A program made the position numbers and the translations under genes. A DNA stretch of 64,000 nucleotides from Serratia ficaria (GTDB lineage: Bacteria; Pseudomonadota; Gammaproteobacteria; Enterobacterales; Enterobacteriaceae): NCBI RefSeq assembly GCF_900187015.1, contig NZ_LT906479.1, positions 1,426,001 through 1,490,000 of the forward strand, written 5' to 3'. This document shows positions 29,515 through 39,103 of this stretch, piece by piece. The number at the start of each line of letters is the position of its first letter. Position 1 is the first letter of the stretch. Below the pieces are notes generated by a model. The model did not search any database and was not told the DNA's origin. It saw only the letters and a program-made list of their open reading frames with translations.

Positions 29515-30594
29515 AACGACATCGACGCGCACCTGCCGCTGGCGCCTGTCGCCGACAACCGCCTGACGCATTGGCAGAAGTTGTTCTACCGTTACGACGC
29601 CTGGGGCAACCTGATCAGCCGGCGCAACGGCATTTATGAGCAGCACTATCGCTACGACGCCGATAACCGACTGATACAGGCGCGCGGCCGCGGGCCGCAG
29701 GGCGAGTTCGACGCGCAGTATCACTACGACGCGCTGGGGCGCCGCACGCGCAAGACGGTCAGCTACAAGGGCAAAGCGGCGCAGACAACGCGCTTTGTGT
29801 GGCAGGGTTACCGGCTGCTGCAGGAGCAGCGGGCAGACGGCAGCCGCCGCAGCTGGAGCTACGATCCGGCCAGCCCGTGGAGCCCGTTGGCGGCGCTGGA
29901 GCAGGCGGGCGACAGCCGTTCGGCGGAGATGTATTGGTACCACACGGATCTGAACAGCGCGCCGCTGGAGGTGAGCGATGCGGCGGGCAACCTGCGCTGG
30001 TCTGGCAACTACGACACCTTCGGCAAGCTGCAGGGGCAAACGGTAGAGGGCGCGGCCAGGCGCAATGGCGCGCAGTACGATCAACCGCTGCGCTACGCCG
30101 GGCAGTACCAGGACGACGAGAGCGGCCTGCACTATAATCTGTTCCGTTACTACGAGCCGGAGGTGGGGCGCTTCACCACCCAGGATCCGATTGGGCTGGC
30201 AGGTGGATTTAATTTATATGCTTATGGGCTGAATCCACTTATGTGGGTGGACCCGCTGGGACTAACTAGTTGCAGCATACAGCCTGGTAAAAATTTCAAA
30301 GACCATTTTATCCGGCATAAAGGAATCCTAGAAAACTATTTAGGGAAAAAATATCCAAAGTGGAAAGTGGATGAAGGCGCTGAGTTTCTAAAAGATATTG
30401 AACATTTACGCGATAGTGGAAAATTAGTTCATATAGGTCAAGGAACTATTAAGAAAGGCCAGCCGGTTATGGAGGTATACCGAGGTGAGGGAATGACTTA
30501 TATTTCTAAAAAACTGTCAGATGGCAAGGAAGAATTTGTGACTCTTATCGAGTCAGGAAAAGGTATGGATCTTGGGATTGTTTTTTCTCCATAG
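29515..30594 (+). pseudogene. Orphan Rhs C-terminal module (tip 3 with partial core)
   Basis: Open frame without an ATG near its start (TAG at 29512). It has about 222 residues of core almost identical to the main Rhs, the cleavage motifs DPIGL and WVDPLGL, then a 109-residue tip (TSCSIQPGKNFKDHFIRHKGI...SGKGMDLGIVFSP). The tip's spaced His/Arg/Thr pattern recalls small RNase toxins of the BECR fold, which is a weak guess. It is silent unless recombined onto a full core; the tip and immunity gene are intact. Confidence 0.75.
29527..30192 (+). repeat. Rhs core direct repeat, copy 2
   Basis: Matches 27175-27838 and retains the C missing from copy 1 (GCGCTGGGGCGC here, GCGTGGGGCGC there), so its frame is intact. 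The left edge begins abruptly at CGCACCTGCCGC after AT-rich sequence. Confidence 0.9.
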
Positions 30595-30604
30595 ATGAGG
30601 GTGT

Positions 30605-31006
30605 ATGAAAAACTTTATTAAATATGCAAGTAATAGAATTGTAAGTGATGTGATTGTCACTGGGTATTTAGATTCAGAAACACCACTCGTGTTTCACCCC
30701 ATGTATGATCGAATTTATTTTGTTATAGAAGACTCCACTTTTGAAATTTATATTAACGATGATGGGCTTGTTCAGTCAAAAAAAATTGTTGATATAGCGG
30801 AGTGGTTCGAAGTTGATGATGACGATTGTTTTTCGTTAATGTCAATATATTCACAAGCATTTAAAACAGAACAGGAAGTAAAAATAAAAATGGTGAATTA
30901 TGATTTTAATTCGTTTTCAATGGTTATTATTGAATATAAAGATGGTGATAATGAAAGGCTTTTGTCATTAGATCCAAATAATTTTTTCGGATTTACATTT
31001 TTATAG
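30605..31006 (+). CDS. Candidate immunity protein for tip 3
   Basis: 133 residues, acidic, AT-rich, no recognised family. It starts 10 bp after the tip-3 stop; GAGGGTGT lies just upstream. Position makes it the cognate immunity gene. Confidence 0.68.
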   Translation: MKNFIKYASNRIVSDVIVTGYLDSETPLVFHPMYDRIYFVIEDSTFEIYINDDGLVQSKKIVDIAEWFEVDDDDCFSLMSIYSQAFKTEQEVKIKMVNYDFNSFSMVIIEYKDGDNERLLSLDPNNFFGFTFL

Positions 31007-31047
31007 GAATGTTGAAAATGATGATCCCCAGATCACAATTGGAGTAG

Positions 31048-31283
31048 ATTGCTAATCCTCTCTGTCATACTCAAGAGCTTACTGTTAAGGATAATATTAC
31101 CCTGAAGGATTACACAATTATGTCGAAGCCGGGCGGGTGAAAGCACACCACCAATGGCATATATTTACTGATAATGATACGTTCGAAAAGCCGCACTATC
31201 ATGGTACTAAAGGGGAGCATTTCTCTTATGAAAAAGGCCATCCAAGAAATACGGATAAATATAAAGGGGGGCGGTGTTTCTAA
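31048..31283 (+). pseudogene. Frameshifted toxin-tip remnant (tip 4)
   Basis: One frame reads NPLCHTQELTVKDNITLKDY and stops at 31138-31140; an overlapping frame continues VKAHHQWHIFTDNDTFEKP...GGRCF to TAA at 31281. Together they look like one toxin domain with a small indel near 31130. The TAA overlaps the next ATG (TAATG), exactly as at the intact toxin-immunity junction at 28241. The core part is absent. Confidence 0.55.
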
Positions 31284-31984
31284 TGAAAAGTGAACTAGCC
31301 ACGAGCGGTAAGACGAGCCTGGAAAGAATTGGTGTCGATGAAAATAATGCCGGTTTATCTTTAACCTATGTATTTTCATTATCAGAGTATGATTTATACA
31401 TCGAAAGTTTACATAGTATAATAAACTCCTTCAAAGGAAAAAGGATTTTATTTTTCGAGGATGATTATTACACAACTAGTGTAAGTGACAAGTTAAAAAC
31501 AATAAAACGTGCAGTAGGTAAGATAGGGTTAATGGATCTTAAAAAACATATAATAAAAAAAGAGGATGTAAAGATCAATGATAATAATTACTTTATTGAT
31601 ATGGCTTTGATTAATGGTGATTTAAGTGAAGATGTTGTAAAAACTATATATAGCAATATATATAACGGAGTGGGTGTTTATTTTTTATTGGATAATAAAC
31701 CTGAGTGCGTATTTTCAGCCTCACTACTTGATGTTATAAAAGGTTATAATAACAGTGCGGATAGTATATTTAAAGTTTATTTTGGTGAGACATTGTCTGC
31801 TGAGAGGTTTTTTATTATATATAAGGGTGGGTATATAGATGATGACTATTCATATATAAATCATCATGTGGTGAAAAAGAATAACGCACCTTTGCTTGAA
31901 TATATTGCAAAAAATAGTACTCATCTTTATCCAATTGATTTCTCTAAACAGTTACAATTAATTGAGTCAAGACGTAAAGGATGA
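31283..31984 (+). CDS. Candidate immunity protein 4
   Basis: 233 residues, AT-rich, intact, no family recognised. The start overlaps the stop of the toxin remnant; GGGGGG lies upstream of the ATG. Larger than the other immunity candidates. Confidence 0.62.
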   Translation: MKSELATSGKTSLERIGVDENNAGLSLTYVFSLSEYDLYIESLHSIINSFKGKRILFFEDDYYTTSVSDKLKTIKRAVGKIGLMDLKKHIIKKEDVKINDNNYFIDMALINGDLSEDVVKTIYSNIYNGVGVYFLLDNKPECVFSASLLDVIKGYNNSADSIFKVYFGETLSAERFFIIYKGGYIDDDYSYINHHVVKKNNAPLLEYIAKNSTHLYPIDFSKQLQLIESRRKG

Positions 31985-32020
31985 AGATGCTTGAAATGTG
32001 ATAATAGAGGGAGAGCAAAT

Positions 32021-32282
32021 GCAAGTTGCAGGGGTAAACGGTAGAGGGCGCGGCCAGGCACAATGGCGCGCAATACGCTGCGTTACGCCGGGCAGTACCA
32101 GGACGACGAAAGCGGCCTGCACAAAACTGAATGCAGATCATCCAGTTGATTTGATTGTTGGTGGTTCACCAACACAAAGATTACAAATGCTCAATGAATC
32201 AATAAATAAAAGTGTTGGTAGCTCTTTAAAAATGCGGGTAGAAAATCAGGCCTCCAACCGGGAGACCGAATTAGTGAAATAA
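32021..32282 (+). pseudogene. Rhs core scrap plus toxin-tip remnant (tip 5)
   Basis: 32021-32122 is a third copy of Rhs core (GGTAGAGGGCGCGGCCAGG...), with an 8-bp deletion and a stop in the core frame. It joins AT-rich sequence reading KLNADHPVDLIVGGSPTQRLQ...VENQ, resembling the end of nuclease-type tips that have a DHxxxLxxGG pattern. An ATG at 32019 with GGGAG upstream would read the core out of frame into the tip. Confidence 0.55.
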
Positions 32283-32301
32283 TATTTCAATAGGAGGGTG
32301 T

Positions 32302-32745
32302 ATGAATAAGACTTTCTCTTTCACAACAGATACTGCGACCTTGTCAGTTTTTGATTTGGTTTCTTTAAAGCATAGAGTTGGCGACGATGCTGATTGGTGG
32401 AGCATTCCAGAGGATGAACTGGATGAAGTAAATAAAGGCAACGTGTTGTTTTTGAATCTTGGGGAGGACGGTCAGTATACGGTTCGAGTTATTGATGACA
32501 TAAGTGAGGGCTATAAGTCGTTATTTTTGAATGTGCCTTCAGGAAAGGTTTTTGTTGGCGCAGGGGAAGATACTAGCGGTGGTGACCTTGAGCCTGACGG
32601 TTCTGATTATATGTCAGGTGTATTTTTGATATTGGATATAGGCAGTTACGAAGTAAGATTTAAAAGAGACTCTTTCGATATAGCCATTTCATTTATTAAA
32701 AGTAGTAAAAATAAAAATGAAGAGATTGAATTAATTAGAATCTGA
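32302..32745 (+). CDS. Candidate immunity protein 5
   Basis: 147 residues, acidic, intact, unrecognised. A strong AGGAGG lies 8 bases before the ATG. It follows the tip-5 remnant by 19 bp. Likely its immunity gene. Confidence 0.65.
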   Translation: MNKTFSFTTDTATLSVFDLVSLKHRVGDDADWWSIPEDELDEVNKGNVLFLNLGEDGQYTVRVIDDISEGYKSLFLNVPSGKVFVGAGEDTSGGDLEPDGSDYMSGVFLILDIGSYEVRFKRDSFDIAISFIKSSKNKNEEIELIRI

Positions 32746-33082
32746 TTTCACCGTTATCCCGCATCCAGTCCACGTCGAGATGCGGGTGAGCGTCTATTTG
32801 GTCCATTTTCTACAGTGAGAGAGGGCAACGAACCGAAGAAAAGTTTTATGATAATGAAAATGAAGCATGCCAAGCTTTCCTCAAGCGATTAACACATATG
32901 CTTGGATGCTAATTAAAATTTTCATAATCCGATAAAAACGTCTTTGCTGCCTTGTTGATCGACCGATGGCACCCTGTGCGGGTTCTATCCCCGCAGGTAT
33001 ACAGACCATGAAAATCAGCCTGTTGCTGAGATTGCCCCCTCATGATGTCGGTAGCGATGCCTGTCGGATACCCCAGGGCCCA
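32746..33082. other. Right end of the Rhs island, mostly non-coding
   Basis: Contains a startless frame ending TEEKFYDNENEACQAFLKRL...GC at 32912 (from about 32807), which looks like the tail of a degraded small protein. Around 32960-33000 a GC-rich hairpin (CCTG...GCGGG-loop-CCCGCAGG) is visible. No intact gene. Composition returns to high GC towards ybhR. Confidence 0.5.
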
Positions 33083-34189
33083 CTATGCGATTTTCCGGCG
33101 GAACATGGCGTAGGCGGCGCTGCCGGTGGTGGCGGTAATCACCAGCAGCGGCCACAGGCTGTGCCAGATAATGCCGAAGCTGGCGTCCTTCAGGTAAATC
33201 TGTTTGGTAATGTCGGTGAAGTGGCGGATCGGGTTGACCCAGGTCAGGTTCTGCAGCCACACCGGCATGTTCTCCACCGGCGAAACGTAGCCGGAGAGCA
33301 GAATGGCCGGCATCATAAACACGAACACGCCGATAAACGCCTGCTGTTGGGTGGCGCACAGCGACGAGATCAGCAGGCCGAAGCCCACCAGCGACAGCCC
33401 GTAGATCAGCATGGTGGCGTAGAACAGCAGCAGCGAGCCGGCGAACGGGATCTGATACAAAAAGATGCCGATCAGCAGCACGATAGAGGCCTGGAAGGTG
33501 GCGACGATCAGCGCCGGCACCGCCTTGCCGATGAATATCTGCCAGGTGGTCAGCGGCGAGACCAGCAGCTGTTCCAGCGTGCCCTGTTCACGCTCGCGCG
33601 CCACCGACAGCGAAGTCACGATCAATACGCCGATGGTGGTGATCATGGCGATCAGCGAAGGCACCACGAACCACTTGTAGTCCAGATTCGGGTTATACCA
33701 GTTGCGCACCGCCAGCTCGCTGTTGTTCGGTTTGGCGCGGCCGTCGATCAGCTCGTTCTGGTAGTCCTGCACAATCTGCTGCACGTAGTTGGCGGCGATC
33801 TGCGCGCTGTTGGAATTGCGCCCGTCGAGCAGCAGCTGCAGCGGCGCGGCGTTGCCGCTGGCGATATCGCGCGAGAACTGCGCCGGGAAGCGGATCAGCA
33901 GCAGGGCCTTCTGGTTGTCGATGGCGGTCTTGATTTCCTGCGGGCTGCGCAACAGCAGCACGTGAGAAAACGCCTTGGCCTTGGCGAAGCGCTGGGTCAG
34001 CTCCACCGAAGCGTGCCCGCCGTCTTCGCTGTAAACCGCGATGGTGGCGTTGGTCACTTCCAGCGTGGCGGCGAACGGAAACAGCAACACCTGCAGGATC
34101 ACCGGCATAATCAGAATGGTGCGGGTTTGCGGATCGCGCAGCAGCGTCTGCATTTCCTTGATGATTAACGTCCACAAGCGGTGAAACAT
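33083..34189 (-). CDS. ybhR: ABC transporter permease YbhR
   Basis: 368 residues, the same as E. coli YbhR: an N-terminal helix, a periplasmic domain (about 45-175) and five C-terminal helices of the ABC-2 type. With YbhS and YbhF it forms an exporter linked in E. coli to cefoperazone and chloramphenicol tolerance and to Na+(Li+)/H+ exchange. Last gene of the cecR-ybhGFSR cluster. The Rhs island is inserted just after its stop. Confidence 0.92.
   Translation of the reverse strand: MFHRLWTLIIKEMQTLLRDPQTRTILIMPVILQVLLFPFAATLEVTNATIAVYSEDGGHASVELTQRFAKAKAFSHVLLLRSPQEIKTAIDNQKALLLIRFPAQFSRDIASGNAAPLQLLLDGRNSNSAQIAANYVQQIVQDYQNELIDGRAKPNNSELAVRNWYNPNLDYKWFVVPSLIAMITTIGVLIVTSLSVAREREQGTLEQLLVSPLTTWQIFIGKAVPALIVATFQASIVLLIGIFLYQIPFAGSLLLFYATMLIYGLSLVGFGLLISSLCATQQQAFIGVFVFMMPAILLSGYVSPVENMPVWLQNLTWVNPIRHFTDITKQIYLKDASFGIIWHSLWPLLVITATTGSAAYAMFRRKIA
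33085..33119. repeat. Right boundary repeat (ybhR 3' end)
   Basis: 34/35 identical to 23726-23760, the only mismatch being C for T. It encodes the last residues of YbhR ([11 protein letters not shown]) on the reverse strand, so this is the original copy. Confidence 0.85.
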
Positions 34190-34200
34190 GCTTTCCTCCC

Positions 34201-35358
34201 TTAATCCAGCCGCCGCTGGGTCTTCCAGGCCGTCAGGCCGATAAACACCACCGCCGAGGCGATCAGGAACAGCAGGTTAATCAGCAGCACCGTGCCGACG
34301 TTGCCCGCCAGGAACAGCGTCTGCAGCGTGCTGACGAAGTAGCGCGCCGGAATGATGTAGGTCACGGCGCGCACGATGGCCGGCATGCTGTCGATCTGGA
34401 AAATAAAGCCGGACAGCATGATCGACGGCAGAAAGGCGGCGTTCAGCGCCACCATCGCCGCGTTGAACTGGTTGCGGGTGACGGTGGAGATCAGCAGCCC
34501 CATGCCGAGGGTGCTGGCGAGGAACAGGCTGCTGATGACGAACAGGATCAATAATGAACCGCGATAGGGCACGCCGAGCACCCAGACCGACACCGCCATG
34601 CACAGCGCCATGGCGATCATGCCGAGGAAGTAGTAAGGCACCAGCTTGGACAACAGCAGCTCGCTGCGCGTCACCTGGGTGGAGAGCAGCGCCTCCATGG
34701 TGCCGCGCTCCCATTCGCGGGCGATCACCAGCGAGGTGAGGATGGCGCCGATCACCGTCATGATGATGGTGATGGCGCCGGGGATGATGTAGTGGCGGCT
34801 GATGGCCGCCGGGTTGAACCAGTAGCGCATCTGCACGTCGATCAACGGCGGGTCTTCGCGCCCGGCGTCGGCGGCGCGCTGCCGCTGCCAGACTTGCCAC
34901 ACCCCCTGGGTATAGCCCTGCACGAAGTTGGCGGTATTCGGCTCGCTGCCGTCGGTGATGATTTGAATCGGCGCGCTGGCGTGCGGCCGCGCCATCTGCT
35001 GGTCGAAATCGTTGGGGATCACCACCAGCCCGCGGATGGTGCCGGCCTGCATCTGCTGGATCAGCTGCCGGCGGTTGTCGCTGATGGTCGGTTCGATATA
35101 GGGCGAACCGGCGAAGGCGTTGGCCAGATCGCGCGCGTCCTCGCTCTGCTGCTCCATCAGGATGCCCAGCCGCAGCTTGCTGGAGTCCAGGTTGATGCCG
35201 TAGCCGAAGATAAACAGCAGCATCAGCGGGATGACGAAGGCGATCAACCCGCTGCTGGGGTCGCGCAGGATTTGCCGGGTCTCTTTCAGGCACAGCGCAC
35301 GCAGCCGGCGCCAGGAAAAGCCGCCGTCGTCGAGCGGGGTCTTCCGGTTGTCACTCAC
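34201..35358 (-). CDS. ybhS: ABC transporter permease YbhS
   Basis: 385 residues, ABC-2 permease like YbhR with a periplasmic domain and C-terminal membrane helices. The sequence [29 protein letters not shown] is typical. It pairs with YbhR. Its start overlaps the ybhF stop by 4 bp, and ybhR follows 11 bp on. Confidence 0.92.
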   Translation of the reverse strand: MSDNRKTPLDDGGFSWRRLRALCLKETRQILRDPSSGLIAFVIPLMLLFIFGYGINLDSSKLRLGILMEQQSEDARDLANAFAGSPYIEPTISDNRRQLIQQMQAGTIRGLVVIPNDFDQQMARPHASAPIQIITDGSEPNTANFVQGYTQGVWQVWQRQRAADAGREDPPLIDVQMRYWFNPAAISRHYIIPGAITIIMTVIGAILTSLVIAREWERGTMEALLSTQVTRSELLLSKLVPYYFLGMIAMALCMAVSVWVLGVPYRGSLLILFVISSLFLASTLGMGLLISTVTRNQFNAAMVALNAAFLPSIMLSGFIFQIDSMPAIVRAVTYIIPARYFVSTLQTLFLAGNVGTVLLINLLFLIASAVVFIGLTAWKTQRRLD

Positions 35359-37091
35359 CCTCGTTCCTCCTCGTCGTAGCCCTGCACCAGTTCGATAAAC
35401 GCCTGCTCCATGGTGGGGTTGGGGTTATCGTCGCGGGCCACCTGCTGTTTGAGGTCGTCCGGCGTACCGGCGGCGATGATCTTGCCGCGGTACACCAGCC
35501 CGATGCGATCGCAATATTCCGCCTCGTCCATAAAGTGGGTAGTGACCATCACCGTGACGCCCTTGTCGACCATGCCGTTGATGTGCAACCAGAACTCGCG
35601 GCGGGTCAGCGGATCGACGCCGGAGGTCGGCTCGTCGAGAAACAGAATATCCGGCTCATGCATCAGCGCGCAGGCCAGCGCCAGCCGCTGCTTGAAGCCG
35701 AGCGGCAGCGAGTCCGGCGTTTGATTGAGGATCGGTCCGAAGTTAAAGGCGCGCGACATCTCGTCGATTTTGCCGCGCTGCGCCTTGCCGTTCAGGCCGT
35801 AGACGCCGGAGAAAAACGTCAGGTTCTGCGCCACCGTCAGGTTGCCGTACAGCGAGAACTTTTGCGCCATATAGCCCAGATGCTGGCGCGCCTTGCCGGA
35901 GCTGGTCTTCAAATCCATGCCCAGCACCAGCGCCTTGCCGTCCGAGGGCACCAGCAGCCCGCACATCATCTTGAAGGTGGTGGACTTGCCGGCGCCGTTC
36001 GGCCCCAGCAGGCCGAAGATCTCGCCGCGCCGCACCTTGAAATCCACGTGGTCGGTGGCGGCGAAGTCGCCGAATTTCTTGGTCAGCCCCTGGGCTTCGA
36101 TCACCGTTTCGCCGTGTTGGCCCTCGACGGTCGGCATGATCTCCGCCAGCGCCGATTTGCTGTGGGGGCCGCCGCCGAGCAGATCGATAAACGCATCCTC
36201 AAAGCGCGGATCCGCCTCGTTCAGCTCGGCGTTCGGCAGATCCAGGGCCTGCAACAACTGCCGATGATCCTCTCCCTGCTTCAGGATCAAACGCAGGTAT
36301 TTGCCCTGGATCACCCCGTCGGTCACCGCCGGCAGGCAGATCGCCCGCTGCAGCAAGGAGCGGTGGCTGCCGGCCGGGGCGTCGATCAATACCGTGCGCC
36401 CGGCCATGCGCCGGGTCAGATCCTGCGGCGCGCCGCTGAACAGCAGCTCGCCTTCGTTGAGCAGCAGCACTTCGCGGCACTGCTCGGCCTCGTCAAGATA
36501 CGAGGTGCTCCACAGGATCAGCATGCCGTCGTTGGCCAGCTCGTGCACCATGCGCCACAGCTCGCGGCGCGAGATCGGATCCACGCCGACCCCCGGCTCA
36601 TCCAGCAGCAGCACCTGCGGCTCGCCCACCAGGGTGCAGGCCAGGCCGAGCTTTTGCTTCATGCCGCCGGACAGCTTGCCCGCCAGCCGCCCGGTGAAGC
36701 GGCTGAGATCGGTAAAGGCCAGCAGCCGATCGAAGGTTTGCCTGCGCAAATCGCCGACCACGCCGCGCAGATCGGCGTACAGCGTCAGGTTTTCCATCAC
36801 CGTCAGATCTTCATACAGGCCGAACTTTTGCGGCATATAGCCGAGAATGGCGTGCAGCCGGCGATCCTGAGCGATCGGATCCAGCCCGGCGACGCGCAGC
36901 GTACCGCTGCTGGGCTTCAGCAGCCCGGCCAGCATGCGCAGCAGGGTGGTTTTGCCGGCGCCGTCCGGGCCGACCAGGCCGGTGACCGCGCCGCTGCGCA
37001 AGGTGGTGGTCAGGCTGGCGACCGCCGGTTTTTCCAACGACGGGAAGCGTTTCTCCAGCGCCTCCAGTTCGATAGTGTGCGCCTGTTCCAT
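35355..37091 (-). CDS. ybhF: ABC transporter ATP-binding protein YbhF (two NBDs)
   Basis: 578 residues, exactly E. coli length. Two ABC domains in tandem: Walker [11 protein letters not shown] and GPNGAGKST, signatures LSGGMKQK and LPLGFKQR (second one degenerate, as in E. coli), Walker B VLLLDEP and ILFLDEP. Start 37091 (MEQAHTIEL) is preferred because GAGG lies 6 bases upstream; a much longer open frame upstream is a ybhG shadow. It overlaps ybhS by 4 bp. Confidence 0.94.
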   Translation of the reverse strand: MEQAHTIELEALEKRFPSLEKPAVASLTTTLRSGAVTGLVGPDGAGKTTLLRMLAGLLKPSSGTLRVAGLDPIAQDRRLHAILGYMPQKFGLYEDLTVMENLTLYADLRGVVGDLRRQTFDRLLAFTDLSRFTGRLAGKLSGGMKQKLGLACTLVGEPQVLLLDEPGVGVDPISRRELWRMVHELANDGMLILWSTSYLDEAEQCREVLLLNEGELLFSGAPQDLTRRMAGRTVLIDAPAGSHRSLLQRAICLPAVTDGVIQGKYLRLILKQGEDHRQLLQALDLPNAELNEADPRFEDAFIDLLGGGPHSKSALAEIMPTVEGQHGETVIEAQGLTKKFGDFAATDHVDFKVRRGEIFGLLGPNGAGKSTTFKMMCGLLVPSDGKALVLGMDLKTSSGKARQHLGYMAQKFSLYGNLTVAQNLTFFSGVYGLNGKAQRGKIDEMSRAFNFGPILNQTPDSLPLGFKQRLALACALMHEPDILFLDEPTSGVDPLTRREFWLHINGMVDKGVTVMVTTHFMDEAEYCDRIGLVYRGKIIAAGTPDDLKQQVARDDNPNPTMEQAFIELVQGYDEEERG

Positions 37092-37099
37092 GAGCATCC

Positions 37100-38086
37100 T
37101 CAGGGGGTGGCGAAGTGAATGGTCACCGGCATGCCCTGGCGCAGCGCGTCGTCGGCGTCGGTGACGATCACCCGCAGGCGGTACACCAGATCGGTGCGCA
37201 GGTCCGGCGTTTCGACGCTTTTCGGCGTGAATTCGGCGGTGGGCGACACGAAGCCAATCTTGCCGTGGTACGGCCTGTTCGGCCGGCCGTCGGTATAGAT
37301 CTCCAGCTCGGTGCCGGGCACCGCTTTGCCCAGGCTGGTTTCGTTGACATAGGCGCGCACCCATACCGGCTGGGTCAGCGAGAGGGTAAACACCGTGCCG
37401 CCGGCGCTGAGCATGGTGCCGGGTTCCACGGCGCGGGTCAGCAGGGTGCCGGCGGAGGGGGAGGTCAGGGCGGTGTCCTGCAAATCCAGCCGCGCCTGCG
37501 CCAGCGCCGCTTCGCTCTGCGCCAGGCTGGCCCTGGCCTGTTCGATTTCCTGCGGCCGGTTGCCGCTGAGGTACTGCGCCAGCTTGTCCCTGGCCGCCTG
37601 CAGGTTGGCCTGCGCCTGATTGCGCGCGGTGCGGGCGTCTTCCAGCGCATCGGCCGAGGTGGCGTTTTTCGCCCACAGGCCCTGCTGGCGTTTCAGGAAG
37701 CTATCGGCATAGCTGAAGGCCGACAGGCGCTGGGCCATCTCCGAACGCACCTGGGCGATTTCTTCGGCGCGGTAGCCGGCCTGCAGCAGCGCCAGCTTGG
37801 CGCGGGCGCTGCCGACGTTGGCCTCCGCCTGCTGCAAGGCATTGCGGTAGGGGGCGTCATCCAGCTTGCCGAGCAGCTGGCCCGGCTGGATGGCGTCGCC
37901 TTCGTCCACCGTCAGCGAAGCCAGCCGCCCGCCAACGCGGAAGCCGAGGTTCACCGTGCGGATATCGACGTTGCCGTACAGCGTCAGCGGCCGCTCCTGC
38001 CGCTGTTGGTAATACCAAAAGCCGTAAACGGCGGCGGCGATCAGCACTATTGCCGCGACGATCAAGGCACTGCGTTTCTTGTTCAT
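37100..38086 (-). CDS. ybhG: HlyD-family membrane fusion protein YbhG
   Basis: 328 residues: one N-terminal membrane anchor (about 7-25), a lipoyl/barrel-sandwich part ([18 protein letters not shown]), a long coiled-coil hairpin (about 80-205) and a C-terminal beta-barrel. It would bridge the YbhFSR exporter to an outer-membrane channel. Start 38086 (MNKKRSAL) has GGGAG upstream. It follows cecR by 17 bp. Confidence 0.92.
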   Translation of the reverse strand: MNKKRSALIVAAIVLIAAAVYGFWYYQQRQERPLTLYGNVDIRTVNLGFRVGGRLASLTVDEGDAIQPGQLLGKLDDAPYRNALQQAEANVGSARAKLALLQAGYRAEEIAQVRSEMAQRLSAFSYADSFLKRQQGLWAKNATSADALEDARTARNQAQANLQAARDKLAQYLSGNRPQEIEQARASLAQSEAALAQARLDLQDTALTSPSAGTLLTRAVEPGTMLSAGGTVFTLSLTQPVWVRAYVNETSLGKAVPGTELEIYTDGRPNRPYHGKIGFVSPTAEFTPKSVETPDLRTDLVYRLRVIVTDADDALRQGMPVTIHFATP

Positions 38087-38103
38087 AACACTCCCTGCCT
38101 GCA

Positions 38104-38802
38104 TTATGCGCCGTGACGCCGGCGCAGCCCGTTAACCAGAATCTCAATGTGTTCGCTCAGCACTTCGCCGATCTGCGCGGCCTCATGCTCGCCTATCTGC
38201 TGCCAGCCGGCCTGGCGGCGGATGGTTTCCCGCGCCACGCGGAACGACAGCACCTCGCCGATCAGCGCATGGGTGTGCAGCACGATTTTGGTCGAGCCGG
38301 GGGCGATGCCGGTATAGGCCGCCAGCAGGCGGCACAGCTTTTCGTGCAGCGGCGCCACCACCTGCCGGTGGATCAGCGGGTAGGCTTCGGTGGGGGAAAG
38401 CTGTTCGCGCGACATGATTTTGCTGAGGTTCAGCGTGTGCGGCTGGGTCATCAATTCGCTGAACGCCAGCAGCCCGCGTTGCAGAAAATGCAGATATTGC
38501 TCCGGTGCGCGCCGTTCGGCGGGCTGCTGCCAGAAGTGGTCGATTTCCTCGGCTAACGGGCGGAATGCCTGCTGGATAAAGTCGGCGATCCACTGGGCGA
38601 CGGCCAGGTACAGCCCCTCTTTGGAGTTGAAGTAGTAGGTGATGGCGGCGATATTCTGCCCGGCGCGCTGGGCGATATCGCGGGTGGTGGCGCCCTGCAG
38701 CCCGTACTCGCCGAACATCTCGACGGCGGCGGCGATCAGCTGCCGGCGAGCCAGCTCGCCGCGCGCCCGGCCGGCGGTTTGATTGTTCACGGATGAAGGC
38801 AT
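38104..38802 (-). CDS. cecR: TetR-family regulator CecR
   Basis: 232 residues. N-terminal helix-turn-helix ([45 protein letters not shown]) and an all-helical ligand domain. E. coli CecR (YbiH) controls ybhGFSR and rhlE. Start 38802 (MPSSVNNQ) is chosen over a TTG five codons earlier. It heads the exporter operon and diverges from rhlE across a palindrome. Confidence 0.92.
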   Translation of the reverse strand: MPSSVNNQTAGRARGELARRQLIAAAVEMFGEYGLQGATTRDIAQRAGQNIAAITYYFNSKEGLYLAVAQWIADFIQQAFRPLAEEIDHFWQQPAERRAPEQYLHFLQRGLLAFSELMTQPHTLNLSKIMSREQLSPTEAYPLIHRQVVAPLHEKLCRLLAAYTGIAPGSTKIVLHTHALIGEVLSFRVARETIRRQAGWQQIGEHEAAQIGEVLSEHIEILVNGLRRRHGA

Positions 38803-38822
38803 AAGGCGCGCTCGCAAAAGTT

Positions 38823-38842
38823 AATCAATCGTATGATTGACT
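38823..38842. promoter_or_regulatory. Candidate CecR operator
   Basis: AATCAATC-GTAT-GATTGACT, an inverted repeat with TCAATC/GATTGA arms, 21 bp upstream of the cecR ATG. TetR regulators usually bind such dyads in the divergent gap they control. Binding is inferred from position. Confidence 0.65.
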
Positions 38843-38967
38843 TTATGCCAGATTGCGCAAAATGCAACCTTAAACCACGGGGTTTTTATGGTCATTCTTC
38901 AGACAATGCTGAATTTACGGCATATTGTGCTATCAGACCTTAAAGTTGCCTTTTCTTGTTCGACTTC

Positions 38968-38976
38968 TGCTACAAT
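38968..38976 (+). promoter_or_regulatory. Extended -10 promoter of rhlE
   Basis: TGC-TACAAT, an extended -10 element, with a weak TTGCCT 19 bp upstream. It implies a 5' leader of about 120 nt for rhlE. Confidence 0.5.
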
Positions 38977-38992
38977 CGCCCGCTTGGTGCAC

Positions 38993-39060
38993 TGCAGTTT
39001 GTGCCAATCCCTCGTGGTCATGCTTAATGTCCCGTCTGATCATCCTCCCAGGAAACTGCA
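38993..39060 (+). other. Structured rhlE 5' leader
   Basis: TGCAGTTT (38993-39000) and AAACTGCA (39053-39060) are perfect 8-bp complements in the predicted untranslated leader and would fold back over about 50 nt. The rhlE start follows 43 bp later behind a GGGGGGATCTGGAG stretch. RhlE is an RNA helicase, so leader-based control is possible. The pairing is seen; its use is inference. Confidence 0.4.
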
Positions 39061-39103
39061 CCGAACACTGTTAGGTTAGGGGGGATCTGGAGTTTTTCTC
39101 TTT

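Noticed and set aside
32960..33000. tRNA 3' end as attachment site (GCGGG-TTCTATC-CCCGC looks like a T-arm)
   Set aside because: The loop departs from TTCRA, no matching acceptor arm or CCA follows, and there is no integrase.
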